Source: CAVSJA01 sp963728145
GTDB lineage: Bacteria; Bacteroidota; Bacteroidia; Chitinophagales; Chitinophagaceae
Assembly (NCBI GenBank): GCA_963728145.1
Contig: CAVSJA010000007.1
Location: 682,001 to 746,000 of the forward strand
Direction of reading: 5' to 3'
Length of the DNA stretch: 64,000 nucleotides
Part shown: in pieces, positions 9,476 through 19,091 of the stretch
How the letters are laid out: the number at the start of each line of letters is the position of its first letter
How positions within the stretch are numbered: position 1 is the first letter of the stretch
Position numbers and translations under genes: made by a program
Notes under the pieces: model-generated
The model's database searches: none
Told to the model about the DNA's origin: nothing
What the model saw: only the letters and a program-made list of their open reading frames with translations

Positions 9476-10717
9476 TTATCTCTCTTGAGGGCATACGAGG
9501 AAATCACAATCACAGCCATGATCACCGTCATGATCGTCGTCATCGTCATCGTCATCGTCATCATCATCATGATCATCATCGCCACCATCATTACTACCAT
9601 TAGGTCCATTATGATCTCTATCGCCACATTTACTGAATTCATTTATATCTGCCAGAGTTTCAATCATCTTTTTAGCCGAATACCTCGTGCTACATCCACC
9701 TAATACTTTATTAGCTTCTGCAAGGAATTCATTAACGGTCCATCCTTTGAATTTACCCTTATTGATAATCATATCTCCAAGCTTCACCCCTGATTCGCTA
9801 AAGTCTTCATCAAAGAGGTCAAAACCGACATTTAGTGTGAGAGCTACCAGGTGATGCACGAAGCTATTCTTCAGATCACGGGTCCTTGGATTGGTGTAGT
9901 TCTTCTTAATACTCTTAGGTTCGCCACCGGCAGGCAGGTAATCAGTGATTGCCTGTGCAGTAGTAAAGCGAACATTAAAATTATTTGGATAGCATCCTAT
10001 TGCGAGTCCATTGGGGAATGCATCGGCGAAATTATCATGCAAATATGTTCCCGGATTATTACCATGCGGTTTGGATCCCCAGCCGCCTGGAGTATGTGTA
10101 CGAAGTTCACCGCAAACAACAGCCGTATCACAGCTTTGCCTGCAATATTTCAGGTAAGATTTCCATGCAGAAATTCCGTTAATGCTTTCATCGAATGGTA
10201 CAGGGAATGTGCACCATTGGAATCCTCCTTCATTAACCAGGGTGACCCAAATGCCAATAAAAATACATCCGTCTGACTGGAAATTTGAATTATCAATTTG
10301 TATCGAATCCCATAGAGACCCCGCAGCGGATATCTTTGTTCTATCTGGACGTGCAGGTCCATCACAAGGTAACCATAGATTAGTTTCGGTTATTCTCTGC
10401 CGAACGTGGTCACGCGAACCAAAAAGCACATGTATCTTTTGTACTGTTACGTTGTTTATTCCGTTAGAAGCATACCGGATAATAATTTTGCTATCATCAT
10501 TAGTTATTGAAAGATCACCGCGATCTGCAACCATTGATTCGTCCCAAAGATCTTTTTGTACCGGTGCACCGCATTCCGCTGAATCAAGTTGGAAAAAATT
10601 CTGACGTTGTTCGAGAAGAACTTCTTCGTTTTGATCCCTGCTCTGTTCTTTTTTACAGGCCAGAAAGGTCAATAAGAAAAACAGAATAAGTCCTAAGAAA
10701 GGTAGTAATCGTTTCAT
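9476..10717 (-). CDS. Lipoprotein with a TPGGWG-type domain and Asp-rich tail, paralogue B
   Basis: I take the ATG at 10717, which puts a normal leader MKRLLPFLGLILFF and lipobox FLAC at the N-terminus (413 residues). The frame continues upstream without a better start. An N-terminal region of about 190 residues has no counterpart in paralogue A. It is followed by the shared domain: CGELRTHTPGGWG, NPGTYLHDNFADAFPNG, LVALTLNVGFD, VNEFLAEANKVLGG. The end is extraordinarily acidic, with about a dozen consecutive Asp and interspersed His, then CDCDFLVCP. The Asp run is encoded by a GAT/GAC trinucleotide repeat. Metal binding by the tail is plausible but inferred. Confidence 0.75.
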   Translation of the reverse strand: MKRLLPFLGLILFFLLTFLACKKEQSRDQNEEVLLEQRQNFFQLDSAECGAPVQKDLWDESMVADRGDLSITNDDSKIIIRYASNGINNVTVQKIHVLFGSRDHVRQRITETNLWLPCDGPARPDRTKISAAGSLWDSIQIDNSNFQSDGCIFIGIWVTLVNEGGFQWCTFPVPFDESINGISAWKSYLKYCRQSCDTAVVCGELRTHTPGGWGSKPHGNNPGTYLHDNFADAFPNGLAIGCYPNNFNVRFTTAQAITDYLPAGGEPKSIKKNYTNPRTRDLKNSFVHHLVALTLNVGFDLFDEDFSESGVKLGDMIINKGKFKGWTVNEFLAEANKVLGGCSTRYSAKKMIETLADINEFSKCGDRDHNGPNGSNDGGDDDHDDDDDDDDDDDDHDGDHGCDCDFLVCPQER

Positions 10718-11046
10718 ACGAGTGGTTTTGTTGTTCGCAATCAAATACAGGTGTTTGACGGGAATGGCAGTGTGGCTGTCCGATAGGAGATTAGAACTGT
10801 ACTTGCTCGAACTCACAGTCCTGGAATACTTTCCTTAAAGCAAATTTCGAGCCAATGGATTTAGTGAATCTACGATTCGAAGGTTAGAAGGGAGAGACTT
10901 TGCATGGAATAATTAAAATCCGGGCCAATTATTTAAATCCTGTTACGAGAGCAATTACTGTCCGGTTGGGTTGAAAAGGAAATAGTGATTAAAGGAGCAG
11001 TGTCGTGAATAGTAAATCCTTAATTTTCCGCCTTTAATTGAAATAC
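10718..11046. other. Intergenic region, divergent promoters expected
   Basis: About 330 bases between the minus-strand lipoprotein and the plus-strand peptidase gene. A weak TGTATTTG box on the minus strand about 28 bases before the lipoprotein start could be its -7 element. No clear box precedes the peptidase gene. I see no repeats or RNA gene. Confidence 0.4.
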
Positions 11047-13240
11047 ATGAAAAGAACTATAATCGCTTGGTCCATCACTACCTTTGCATTCTTATTATCC
11101 ATTTTCGGGTATTCTCAAACCATAAACTGGTCAAAGGAAGGAAACAGCTACTATCGGGCAGAAGGAGGGGAGGTTGTTGAGTACAGTCTTCCTCAGAACG
11201 CTAAAAAAGTAATCGTAACCAAAAGCCAGCTGACGCCAGCAGGCCAGGATAAAAATCTTACAATAAGGAGATTCTTCTTTTCAAATGACAATAAAAAACT
11301 TCTTGTTTATACCAATACAAAAAAAGTTTGGAGACTTGATACCCGAGGCGACTATTGGCTGCTTGACTTAAGTAACAATTCGTTTAAGCAACTGGGTAAG
11401 GGAAGACCGGCTTCTTCATTAATGTTTGCAAAATTCTCTCCTGATGGTAGCAAAGTCGCGTATGTAAGCGAATACAACTTATATGTTGAGGATTTAAAAA
11501 CCGGAATCGTCAAGCCTCTAACATTAAATGGAAATCGAAAAATGATCAACGGTACATTTGATTGGGCTTATGAGGAAGAATTCTTTTGCCGCGACGGATT
11601 TCGCTGGTCACCCGATAGCAAGCAGATCGCTTATTGGCAAATTGACGCAAGAAAGACAAAGGATCATTTGATGATCAATAATACCGATTCAATTTATCCA
11701 AGCGCTAGTTCCGGTAGAATATCCGGTTGCAGGTGAACCACCTTCACCTTATAAAATAGGAGTGGTGAATATTGGTACGGCAAAAACGAAATGGATGGTT
11801 ATTCCTACCGATGCAGTTTTGCAAACCTATGTTCCCCGAATGGAATGGGCGGCGAACAGTACAGAACTTATTATTCAGCAACTGAATCGCAAACAGAATG
11901 AAAGCAGGCTGATGCTTTGCAACACCAGTACCGGAGTTTCCAGAACGATTTATACAGAGAAGGATGAGGCATGGATCGACATCCTGCCGTTATGGGATAA
12001 TGATTATAGTTATGGTGGATGGGATTGGATCAATAATGGAAAGGAATTTATCTGGGCATCAGAGAAAGATGGCTGGCGACATCTATTCCGTATAAGCCGC
12101 GATGGAAAATCTGAAACATTGGTTACAAAAGGAAATTATGATGTGATAGAGATCGCTGCCATTGATGAAAAAGGCGGATATGTATATTTTCATGCGTCAC
12201 CCTTTAATGCAACGCAAAAATATCTCTATCGCATTCGATTGGATGGCTCCGGTGAAGCTGAACGCGTATCGCCCGCAAACCAAAAAGGAACTCATGATTA
12301 CGATATTTCGCCCAATGCATCCTTTGCACGCCATAGTTTTTCAAACTACTATACTCAACCCGTTACTGAGTTTATCAGCATCGGTGATCACAAGGGTATC
12401 AATGGAGAAAATAAAGCGAATGAAGCCGTATCAAAAGCAGATTCAACCAAATCAAAAGTTTCATTCTTCAAGATCACCACGTCTGAAAATGTAGAGATGG
12501 ATGCATGGATGGTGAAGCCCGACAATTTCGATCCATCAAAAAAATACCCTGTTGTATTCTATGTGTACACCGAACCATGGGGACAGAATGTTACGGACCA
12601 GTTTGGAGTGGAGGGTAATTTCCTTTACCAGGGAAGTATGTCGAAGGATGGCTATATCTATATTTCGATTGATAATCGGGGAACTCCGGTTCCCAAAGGA
12701 AGGGCCTGGAGAAAAATCGTTTACCGGAAGATCGGGTTGGTCAATATCAGCGACCAGGCGATGGCTGCAAAAGAGATCCTGAAATGGGCTTTTGTGGATA
12801 CTTCCAGGATTGCGGTTTGGGGATGGAGTGGTGGCGGATCGGCTACGCTGAACCTAATGTTTCAGTATCCGGAGATATATAAAACTGGTATCTCCGTGGC
12901 TGCGGTGGCCAACCAGTTAACCTATGATAATATTTATCAGGAAAGATATATGGGTCTGCCCCAGGAAAACCGGGAGGATTTTCTCAAAGGCTCGCCAATC
13001 ACATATGCCAAAAATCTGAGGGGAAATCTGCTGTATATCCATGGGACTGGCGACGATAATGTCCATTATAATAATGCCGAGATGCTTGTAAATGAACTGG
13101 TAAAGCATGGAAAGCAGTTTCAGCTTATGGCCTATCCAAATAGGACCCATGGTATTTCTGAAGGCGAGGGAACGGGTTCACATCTTTCTGCCCTTTATAC
13201 TAAATATTTGAAGGAACACTGCCCGCCCGGGCCCAGGTGA
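11047..13240 (+). CDS. Dipeptidyl peptidase IV (S9B prolyl oligopeptidase family), one frameshift
   Basis: The start at ATG 11047 gives a signal peptide (FLLSIFGYSQ). The N-terminal propeller includes the DPP4 double-glutamate motif in FDWAYEEEFF. The C-terminal hydrolase carries GWSGGG (nucleophile Ser), HGTGDDNVHY (Asp) and NRTHGISEG (His). The enzyme removes X-Pro or X-Ala dipeptides from peptides in the periplasm. The frame breaks near 11700: removing one A in CCAAGCG restores SIYPALVPVEYP and joins the two halves into about 730 residues, the normal DPP4 length. The break is therefore most likely a consensus error. Confidence 0.92.
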
Positions 13241-13290
13241 TTGAACTTGGGTTAAAATTTCAAATTTGACTGAGAAAAATTGAGATTTTC

Positions 13291-13321
13291 TTTGAGTGTA
13301 TTCTCTAAGAACCTACCTTTG
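13291..13321 (+). promoter_or_regulatory. Promoter of rpsJ
   Basis: TTTG at 13291-13294, a 19-base spacer and TACCTTTG at 13314-13321 form a textbook Bacteroidota promoter. The transcript would carry about 25-30 nt before the chosen rpsJ start. Confidence 0.75.
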
Positions 13322-13352
13322 CATCCCCAATTCAAAAATGGGATTTGCAATT

Positions 13353-13658
13353 ATGTCTCAGCGAATCAGAATAAAATTACAGTCTTACGATCACAATCTG
13401 GTAGATAAATCTGCCGAAAAGATCGTGAAAACAGTACGCAGTACAGGCGCAGTGGTAACAGGACCAATTCCTTTACCTACCCGTAAAAAGATATTTACCG
13501 TATTGCGTTCACCCCACGTAAATAAGAAGAGCCGTGAGCAGTTCCAGCTAGCGACGCATAAGCGTTTGCTGGATATTTACACTTCTTCTACCCGTACGGT
13601 GGATGCGCTGAGTAAGCTGGATCTGCCCAGTGGTGTTGAAGTTGAGATCAAAGCATAA
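13353..13658 (+). CDS. rpsJ: Ribosomal protein uS10
   Basis: 101 residues from ATG 13353 (MSQRIRIKLQSYDHNLVDKS), a typical uS10 with the NusE/NusG-binding fold of the 30S head. An in-frame ATG at 13338 would add five residues without family support. Family motifs TGPIPLPTRKK and VLRSPHVNKKSREQF are present and the frame is intact. It is followed by a terminator and a 390-base spacer before rplC, so it may be transcribed partly on its own. That is unusual for the first gene of the S10 cluster. Confidence 0.97.
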   Translation: MSQRIRIKLQSYDHNLVDKSAEKIVKTVRSTGAVVTGPIPLPTRKKIFTVLRSPHVNKKSREQFQLATHKRLLDIYTSSTRTVDALSKLDLPSGVEVEIKA

Positions 13659-13668
13659 GATGATAAAG

Positions 13669-13704
13669 ACCCTGTCAGGGTTAACAATTCTGACAGGGTT
13701 TTTT
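13669..13704 (+). terminator. Rho-independent terminator or attenuator after rpsJ
   Basis: Stem ACCCTGTCAG / CTGACAGGGT (perfect, 10 bp) with an 11-base loop, followed by TTTTTT. It separates rpsJ from the rest of the S10 cluster. Confidence 0.85.
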
Positions 13705-13858
13705 CATTAGTTCTTTTTATAACCTATCTGTAAACTTTCCTGCCGTTGGTGGGAGAATAAAGCAGCGCTGGGTATTGTCTGCGAAACGCCAGGTAATTCA
13801 TAAACTAAAATATGAACTAGCCCTTCGAGGTTAGTTTACTGTTGGTACTTCTTTCATC

Positions 13859-13937
13859 CACCGAAGCCTTGGCGAAGGTGGACATCAACAGAGATACAAA
13901 GCATGCAGCGAAGTTCACCTTCGCCAAGGCTTCGGTG
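13859..13937. repeat. 22-bp perfect inverted repeat in the rpsJ-rplC spacer
   Basis: Arms 13859-13880 (CACCGAAGCC...GAAGGTG) and 13916-13937 are exact reverse complements separated by 35 bases. The match extends three more bases inward with one mismatch. They sit in the 392-base spacer 13659-14050, which otherwise holds the terminator above and no gene. No T tract follows, so it is not a standard terminator. Confidence 0.85.
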
Positions 13938-14050
13938 AATAAAAGAAAAGGTCAACAGCAAACGGGGATTGAAGTCCTGATGTGCGCATCTAGCCTTACA
14001 TCACCTTGCACTGTCTCTTCAACCTTTCGAGAGGCACAAACTATAATAAA

Positions 14051-14667
14051 ATGAAAGGAATTATTGGAAAAAAAATTGGGATGACCAGCATCTTCAGTCC
14101 TGATGGTAAGCAGACCGCCTGCACCATCATTGAAGCTGGTCCTTGTGTTGTCACGCAGGTAAAAACAACAGAAACCGACGGATACAATGCTATCCAATTA
14201 GCATTTGGCGACAAGAACGAAAAGCACACCATCGCAGCCGAAAAAAATCACTTCGCGAAAGCAAATACTGCTGCAAAGAAATTTGTAAAAGAATTCCGCG
14301 ATTATTCTATTGAAAAAGCATTAGGTGAAACCATCACTGTTGACATTTTCGCTGAAGGCGAAAATGTTGATGTGGTTGGAACCTCAAAAGGTAAAGGTTT
14401 CCAGGGTGTTGTAAAACGTCATGGATTTCATGGAGTGGGTGGCCAATCACACGGTCAGCACGATCGTCAGCGTGCTCCGGTTCTATCGGTAACTCATCCG
14501 ATGCATCCCGTGTATTCAAAGGAATGCGCATGGCAGGCCGTATGGGTGGCGATCGCGTAAAGATCAAGAGCCTGAAAGTTGTTAAGATCTTCCCTGATAA
14601 GAATTATATACTGGTGAGCGGTTCAGTTCCCGGTCATAACGGTTCAATTGTTTATATCCAGAAGTAA
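14051..14667 (+). CDS. rplC: Ribosomal protein uL3 (one frameshift)
   Basis: Starts MKGIIGKKIGMTSIF and ends SGSVPGHNGSIVYIQK, about 205 residues when repaired. The characteristic central region GTSKGKGFQGVVKRHGF with the methylatable Gln loop GGQSHGQHDRQR is present. The frame is lost after GCTCC at 14478: one base is missing at the third position of the proline codon before GGT. Restoring it gives RAPGSIGNSSDASRVFKGMRMAGRMGG. It is an early-assembling protein near the peptidyl transferase centre and lies 16 bases before rplD. Confidence 0.95.
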
Positions 14668-14683
14668 ACTTTAATTGAAACAA

Positions 14684-15339
14684 ATGCAAGTAGATGTTTT
14701 AAATATAAAAGGTAAGAAAACCGGTCGTACTGTTGAACTACCGGAAGAGATCTTTGGTGTAGAACCGAATGATCATGTGATCTATCTCGCGGTGAAGCAA
14801 TTTTTGGCTGCACAGCGCCAGGGTACACATAAGGTGAAAACACGTTTGGAAGTAAAGGGTTCAAGCAAGAAACTGCATCGTCAAAAAGGTACAGGTGGTT
14901 CCCGTAAAGGAAATATCCGTAACCCCTTATATAAAGGTGGTGGTACCATCTTCGGACCAAAACCACACGATTACGATTTCAAACTGAACCAGTAAAGTAA
15001 AAGGACTGGCAAAATGTTCTGCGCTTTCTCATAAGGTAAAAGAAAGCAATCTGCTGGTTCTCGAAGACGTGAACCTGGAAGCACCAAAAACAAAAGATGT
15101 TGTCGAGCATTCTGAAAGGCTTGAAAGCAGACAATAAGAAAGTATTGTTCCTTACCGCTGATAGATAATGATGAATCTTTACCTGTCATTCCGCAACCTT
15201 CCTAACGTGAATGGTTACCAGTTCAACGATATGAACACTTATGATATCGTGAATTCAGATGTAGTGGTGGTGACAGAAAGTGCAGTCAAAGTCCATTGCA
15301 GAAGAAGTTAAAGCAAGATCAACGCTAATTAATCATTAA
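14684..15339 (+). CDS. rplD: Ribosomal protein uL4 (several frameshifts)
   Basis: The start MQVDVLNIKGKKTGRTVELP and the loop motif GSSKKLHRQKGTGGSRKGN identify uL4. The frame breaks near 14992, 15105, about 15170 and about 15290. With repair, the C-terminal half reads SALSHKVKESNLLVLEDV, then NMNTYDIVNSDVVVV-like sequence, then AEEVKARS. At 15102-15105 a valine codon appears as GTCG, both bases being synonymous third positions. uL4 lines the exit tunnel. In other bacteria it can autoregulate this operon, which is not testable here. Confidence 0.9.
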
Positions 15340-15351
15340 AAATCATTCAAG

Positions 15352-15657
15352 ATGATGAAACTCTCTGAAGTATTAATAAAACCAATCGTTACCGAAAAGA
15401 GCAATAAGCTTTCGGACGCAGCGCAGCACGTATGCTTTCCGTGTAGCACCGAAAAGCAAATAAGCTGGAGATTAAAAAAGCGGTTGAAGATTTTTACGGT
15501 GTAACTGTTATAGATGTGAATACCGTGGTTGTTCCCGGAAAAACTAAAACCCGTTTTACCAAAGCTGGATTTATTTCCGGTCGTGAAGCCTGCTTATAAG
15601 AAAGCATATGTAACGGTGGCAGAAGGAGAAACAATTGATCTGTACGCAAACATTTAA
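15352..15657 (+). CDS. rplW: Ribosomal protein uL23 (frameshifts)
   Basis: MMKLSEVLIKPIVTEKSNKLSD, later ANKLEIKKAVEDFYGV and TVAEGETIDLYANI, give a protein of about 98 residues. At least three single-base insertions break the frame (about 15425, 15455 and 15587). A second in-frame ATG at 15355 is possible. uL23 sits at the tunnel exit and docks trigger factor and SRP. It ends 59 bases before rplB. Confidence 0.9.
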
Positions 15658-15716
15658 TAACAATTATTATAAGAATGGCGGCAAGCCGCAAAGATTGCAG
15701 ATAAATAGAAGATAAC

Positions 15717-16560
15717 ATGGCACTAAAAAAATACAAACCGATGACAGCCGGAACTCGTTGGAGAATTGGTAATGCTTATGCCGAAATCACCAGCGATACT
15801 CCGGAGAAAAGCTCTGCTTGAAAAGTAAAAGAAAACCGGTGGCCGAAACGTCCAGGGCAGAAGAGCAATGCGCTATATCGGTGGCGGAAACAAGAAGATG
15901 TATCGTATTGATCGATTTCAAAAGAAATAAGAAAGATATACCTGCAACTGTTGCATCTATTGAGTACGATCCAAACCGTACCGCATTCATCGCGTTGTTG
16001 AATTATGCTGATGGTGAAAAGAGATACATCCTTGCTCCGCAGGGTTTGCAGGTTGGCAGCGACAGTTATTGCTGGTGATGATGTTGCTCCTGAAATCGGA
16101 AATGCGCTGCAGATGAAAAATATGCCCTCGGTACCAACGTTCACAATATTGAAATGCAACCTGGCCAGGGTGGCAAACTGGTTCGCAGTGCAGGTACATC
16201 TGCACAGCTGACCAATAAGGAAGATAAATATGCGGTATTGAAAATGCCTTCCGGTGAATTGAGAAAAGTACTGATCAATTGTTATGCTACAGTTGGTGTG
16301 GTTAGCAATAGCGATCATAACCTTGAGAAGCATGGGTAAGGCAGGTCGTAATCGTTGGAAAGGTATTCGTCCACGTACCCGTGGTGTTGCGATGAACCCT
16401 GTAGATCACCCGATGGGTGGTGGTGAAGGTAAAGCTTCAGGTGGTCATCCACGGAGCCGTACCGGTAAGTATGCTAAAGGATTGAAGACACGTAAGCGAC
16501 AGTAAAGGGAGCGATAAGCTGATTATTCAAACGAAGAACGGAAAGAAGCTTGCCAAATAA
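15717..16560 (+). CDS. rplB: Ribosomal protein uL2 (frameshifts)
   Basis: Start MALKKYKPMTAGTRWR. The body includes YRIIDFKRNKKDIPATVASIEYDPNR, NIEMQPGQGGKLVRSAGTSAQL and the catalytic-centre stretch GVAMNPVDHPMGGGEGKASGG. About eight indels are needed to read through to NGKKLAK at 16557. Several expose doubled synonymous third bases (AAAG for Lys, GAGA for Glu, GGCA for Gly). Length about 276 residues, normal for uL2. Confidence 0.95.
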
Positions 16561-16620
16561 GCTAGGCAATTAGCAATTAGCAAATTGTAAATCACAATTC
16601 GTAAATCGTAAATATTTCAA
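16561..16620. repeat. Word-repeat spacer rplB-rpsS
   Basis: The whole 60-base spacer consists of a GCAATTA word array followed by AATTCGTAAATCGTAAAT (16596-16613). The same 18-mer recurs before tRNA-Val at 42709-42726, and part of it before rpsE. It begins right after the rplB stop and ends at the rpsS ATG. Confidence 0.7.
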
Positions 16621-16896
16621 ATGGCTCGTTCAATTAAAAAAGGTCCTTACGTAGCTGCAAAGCTGGAAGAAAAAGATGATTGCGATCAACGAAGGCAAAA
16701 CCAAGAAAGCGTGTTATCAAAACCTGGAGCCGTCGTTCTACCATTACTCCGGATTTTGTAGGACATACATTCGCAGTGCACAACGGCAATAAATTCATTC
16801 CGGTTTATGTAACGGAATTCATGGTAGGACATAAGCTAGGTGAATTTGCACCTACCAGGAACTTCAAAGGACACTCAAGTAAGAAAGTAGCTATAA
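16621..16896 (+). CDS. rpsS: Ribosomal protein uS19 (frameshift)
   Basis: MARSIKKGPYVAAKLEEK, then IKTWSRRSTITPDFVGHTF and GHKLGEFAPTRNFKGHSSKK identify uS19. The frame breaks at 16672-16675, where a Lys codon reads AAAG. The 3' end is uncertain: by family length the stop should lie near 16896, which needs one more doubled third base. Without it the frame runs to 16985 across a small inverted repeat (CGGGAGTCAG..TCCCGG). Function: 30S head, contacts tRNA and uS13. Confidence 0.9.
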
Positions 16897-16972
16897 TAAA
16901 TAAATCGCTTAATGCGAGCCGGGAGTCAGAGTCCACTCCTGAATCCCGGCAACCGACTAAAATGAATATAAA

Positions 16973-17311
16973 ATGGAAGCAGTAGCTAAACTTAGAAATT
17001 ATCCCACATCACCACGCAGAATGCGTTTGCTGGCTGATGAGATTCGTGGAATGGAAGTGGAAAAAGCATTGGCATTACTGGAGCATCATCCACAACATTC
17101 TGCAACACCTTTGCACAAATTGCTGTTGAGTCTGCAGTGAAGTAACTGGGAACAGAAGAATGAAGGCAAGAGCGCGGCTGATGCGAGCCTGGTTGTAAAA
17201 ACAATTTTCGTTGATGGGGCACGCAGCATTAAACGAATGTTTCCTGCTCCACAGGGTCGGGCTTATCGCATTCGCAAGCGCAGCAACCATGTAACCATTG
17301 ATTGTAGATAA
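16973..17311 (+). CDS. rplV: Ribosomal protein uL22 (compensating indels)
   Basis: MEAVAKLRNYPTSPRRMRLLADEIRG and the C-terminal SIKRMFPAPQGRAYRIRKRSNHVTI identify uL22, about 112 residues. One missing base near 17125 and one extra base near 17142 cancel, so the ends are in one frame with a short garbled middle. The beta-hairpin tip reaches the exit tunnel. Confidence 0.92.
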
Positions 17312-17348
17312 CTAAAACAATAATAGATAATCATACTCAAATCATAAT

Positions 17349-18189
17349 ATGGGTCAGAAAACAAATCCAATTGGTACCAGGTTAGGGATCATCCGCGGTT
17401 GGGAATGCAACTGGTATGGTAACAAAAAAGATTATCTCTACCAAGTTGATCGAAGATAACAAGATCAGGACTTACCTGAATGCTCGTATCAACAAGGGTG
17501 GTATTTCCAAGATCGTTATTGAGCGTACGCTTAATAAACTGATCGTTACCATTCATACTTCCAAGCCCGGTATCATCATCGGTAAAGGTGGTGGAGAAGT
17601 TGACCGTATCAAGGAAGAGTTGAAGAAACTGACCGGTAAGGATGATGTACAGATCAATATCCTGGAGATCCGTCGTCCTGAACTGGATGCAAAGATCGTT
17701 GCGTGATACGATTGCCCGCCAGATCGAAAACCGTATCAACTATAAACGAGCCATTAAAATGGCAATTGCTTCTGCACTTCGTATGGGTGCTGAAGGAATC
17801 AAGGTTAAAGTTGGTGGACGTTTGGGTGGTGCTGAAATTGCACGTACCGAAGAGATCAAGCAGGGACGTACTCCTTTGCATACATTCCGTATGGATATCG
17901 ATTATGCAAACGTATTTGCACTTGACTGTTTATGGTAAGATCGGTATCAAAGTATGGATCTGTAAAGGTGAAGTATCTTGGGCAAGCGAGATCTGAATCC
18001 AAACTTTGTTGGTGGTAAGAGTGAAGTAAGTGACAGAAGAGACAGAAGAGAAGGTGGAGAACATCGTGACCGTCGTGATGACCGCGGAGGAAGAGGCGGT
18101 GGTGGCGGTGACAGAAGAGGTGGTGGAGATAGAGGCGGCGGACGCGGCCAGGTGGCGGCGGTGGTGGTGGAAGAGACAGGAGAGGATAA
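17349..18189 (+). CDS. rpsC: Ribosomal protein uS3 with Arg/Gly/Asp-rich tail (frameshifts)
   Basis: MGQKTNPIGTRLGIIRGW, the KH motif IIIGKGGGEVDRIKEEL and the EIARTEEIKQGRTPLHTFR segment are all present. Five or more indels interrupt it, for example CTCT at about 17438-17441 and GCGT near 17703. After the normal end (LNPNFVGG) there is a tail of about 45-50 residues rich in R, G, D and E, reading RDRREGGEHRDRRDDRGG and on to a final GRDRRG. uS3 forms the mRNA entry channel; RGG-like tails bind RNA in other proteins, so added contact there is plausible but inferred. Confidence 0.93.
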
Positions 18190-18197
18190 TGCGAATA

Positions 18198-18288
18198 CAG
18201 CTACGAGCCTTGAGCTACGAGCTGTGAGCGAAGAAAAAAAATAATTAATGCTGTTTGCTCGAAGCTTGTAGCTAACATCTCAAAGCTT
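18198..18288. repeat. Word-repeat inverted spacer rpsC-rplP
   Basis: Left arm about 18198-18229 is made of AGCTACGAGC words. Right arm about 18255-18288 holds the complementary GCTCGAAGCTTGTAGCT words. The loop is short and A-rich. The same words fill the rpmC-rpsQ and rpsQ-rplN spacers. Confidence 0.75.
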
Positions 18289-18293
18289 AAAAT

Positions 18294-18714
18294 ATGTTAC
18301 AGCCAAAAAGAACGAAACATAGGAAAGCGCAGAAAGGCCGTATCCGGGAGGTGGCAAAACGAGGGACAACCATTTCATTCGGTTCATTTGCATTGAAAGC
18401 ACTGGAACCAATCTGGTTGACCAACCGCCAGATCGAAGCTGCACGCCAGGCAATGACCCGTGCTATGAAACGTGAAGGAAATGTTTGGATCAGGATTTTC
18501 CCTGACAAGCCAATTACCCGTAAGCCACAGGAAGTGAGGATGGGTAAGGGTAAAGGTAACCCTGAATTCTGGGCTGCTGTTGTTGAACCAGGACGTATCC
18601 TGTTTGAAGCGGATGGTGTTACTGAAGCAGTAGCAAAAGAAGCTTTGGATCTTGCTGCGCAGAAACTGCCGATCAAAACAAAGTTTGTTATCCGCAGAGA
18701 TTATCGGTGCGTAA
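18294..18714 (+). CDS. rplP: Ribosomal protein uL16 (frameshift at the end)
   Basis: MLQPKRTKHRKAQKGRIREVAKRG through AQKLPIKTKFVIRRDY, 139 residues. Only the last codons are affected: TATC at 18702-18705 is a Tyr codon with both synonymous third bases. Repair gives ...RRDYGA and a stop at 18714. Without repair the frame runs on to 18743. uL16 helps position A-site tRNA. Confidence 0.95.
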
Positions 18715-18746
18715 ACAGCATAACAAGTACAAATTTCAATTGATAG

Positions 18747-18982
18747 ATGTCAAAGAAAATTGATTTTGTAAAGAGCCTGAAGGATCTGAATGAAAAGGAT
18801 CTGAACGCAAGGATCCAGGAAGATGAACTGCGTCTTGAAAAAGCTGGAGTTCGCTCATGCGCATTTCTCCATTGGAAAATCCAATGAGCATTCGTGCGAT
18901 CTGCGCAAGGATCTTGCCCGTTTGAAAACTGAATTGCAGAGAAAGAAAGCAGGGAAGCTTAGAATACGGCTGCGAGCTGTGA
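18747..18982 (+). CDS. rpmC: Ribosomal protein uL29 (frameshifts)
   Basis: MSKKIDFVKSLKDLNEKDL, then ISPLENPMSIRAIRKDLARL and KTELQRKKAG after removing about four extra bases. The 3' end is uncertain. The downstream word-repeat array can be read through as protein up to 19020, but a stop near 18982 or earlier fits the usual 65-75 residues. It sits beside the tunnel exit. Confidence 0.85.
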
Positions 18983-19081
18983 GCACGAGCTACGAGCTCA
19001 GTTCACAAATCGCAGTTTAAGAATAAACAAAATTTAATTGCTGTTAGCCAAAGCTCGAAGCTCGAAGCTAATAGCTGAAAG
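18968..19081. repeat. Word-repeat inverted spacer rpmC-rpsQ
   Basis: Left arm 18968-19006 carries GCGAGCTGTGAGC and ACGAGCTACGAGCT. Right arm 19039-19081 carries AGCTCGAAGCTCGAAGCT. It is homologous in words and order to the spacers on either side (18198-18288 and 19356-19452). Confidence 0.8.
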
Positions 19082-19091
19082 ATCAAAAAAA

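Noticed and set aside
9485..9703. Met/Ile-rich ORFs over the trinucleotide repeat
   Set aside because: They are out-of-frame shadows of the poly-Asp coding run in the lipoprotein gene.
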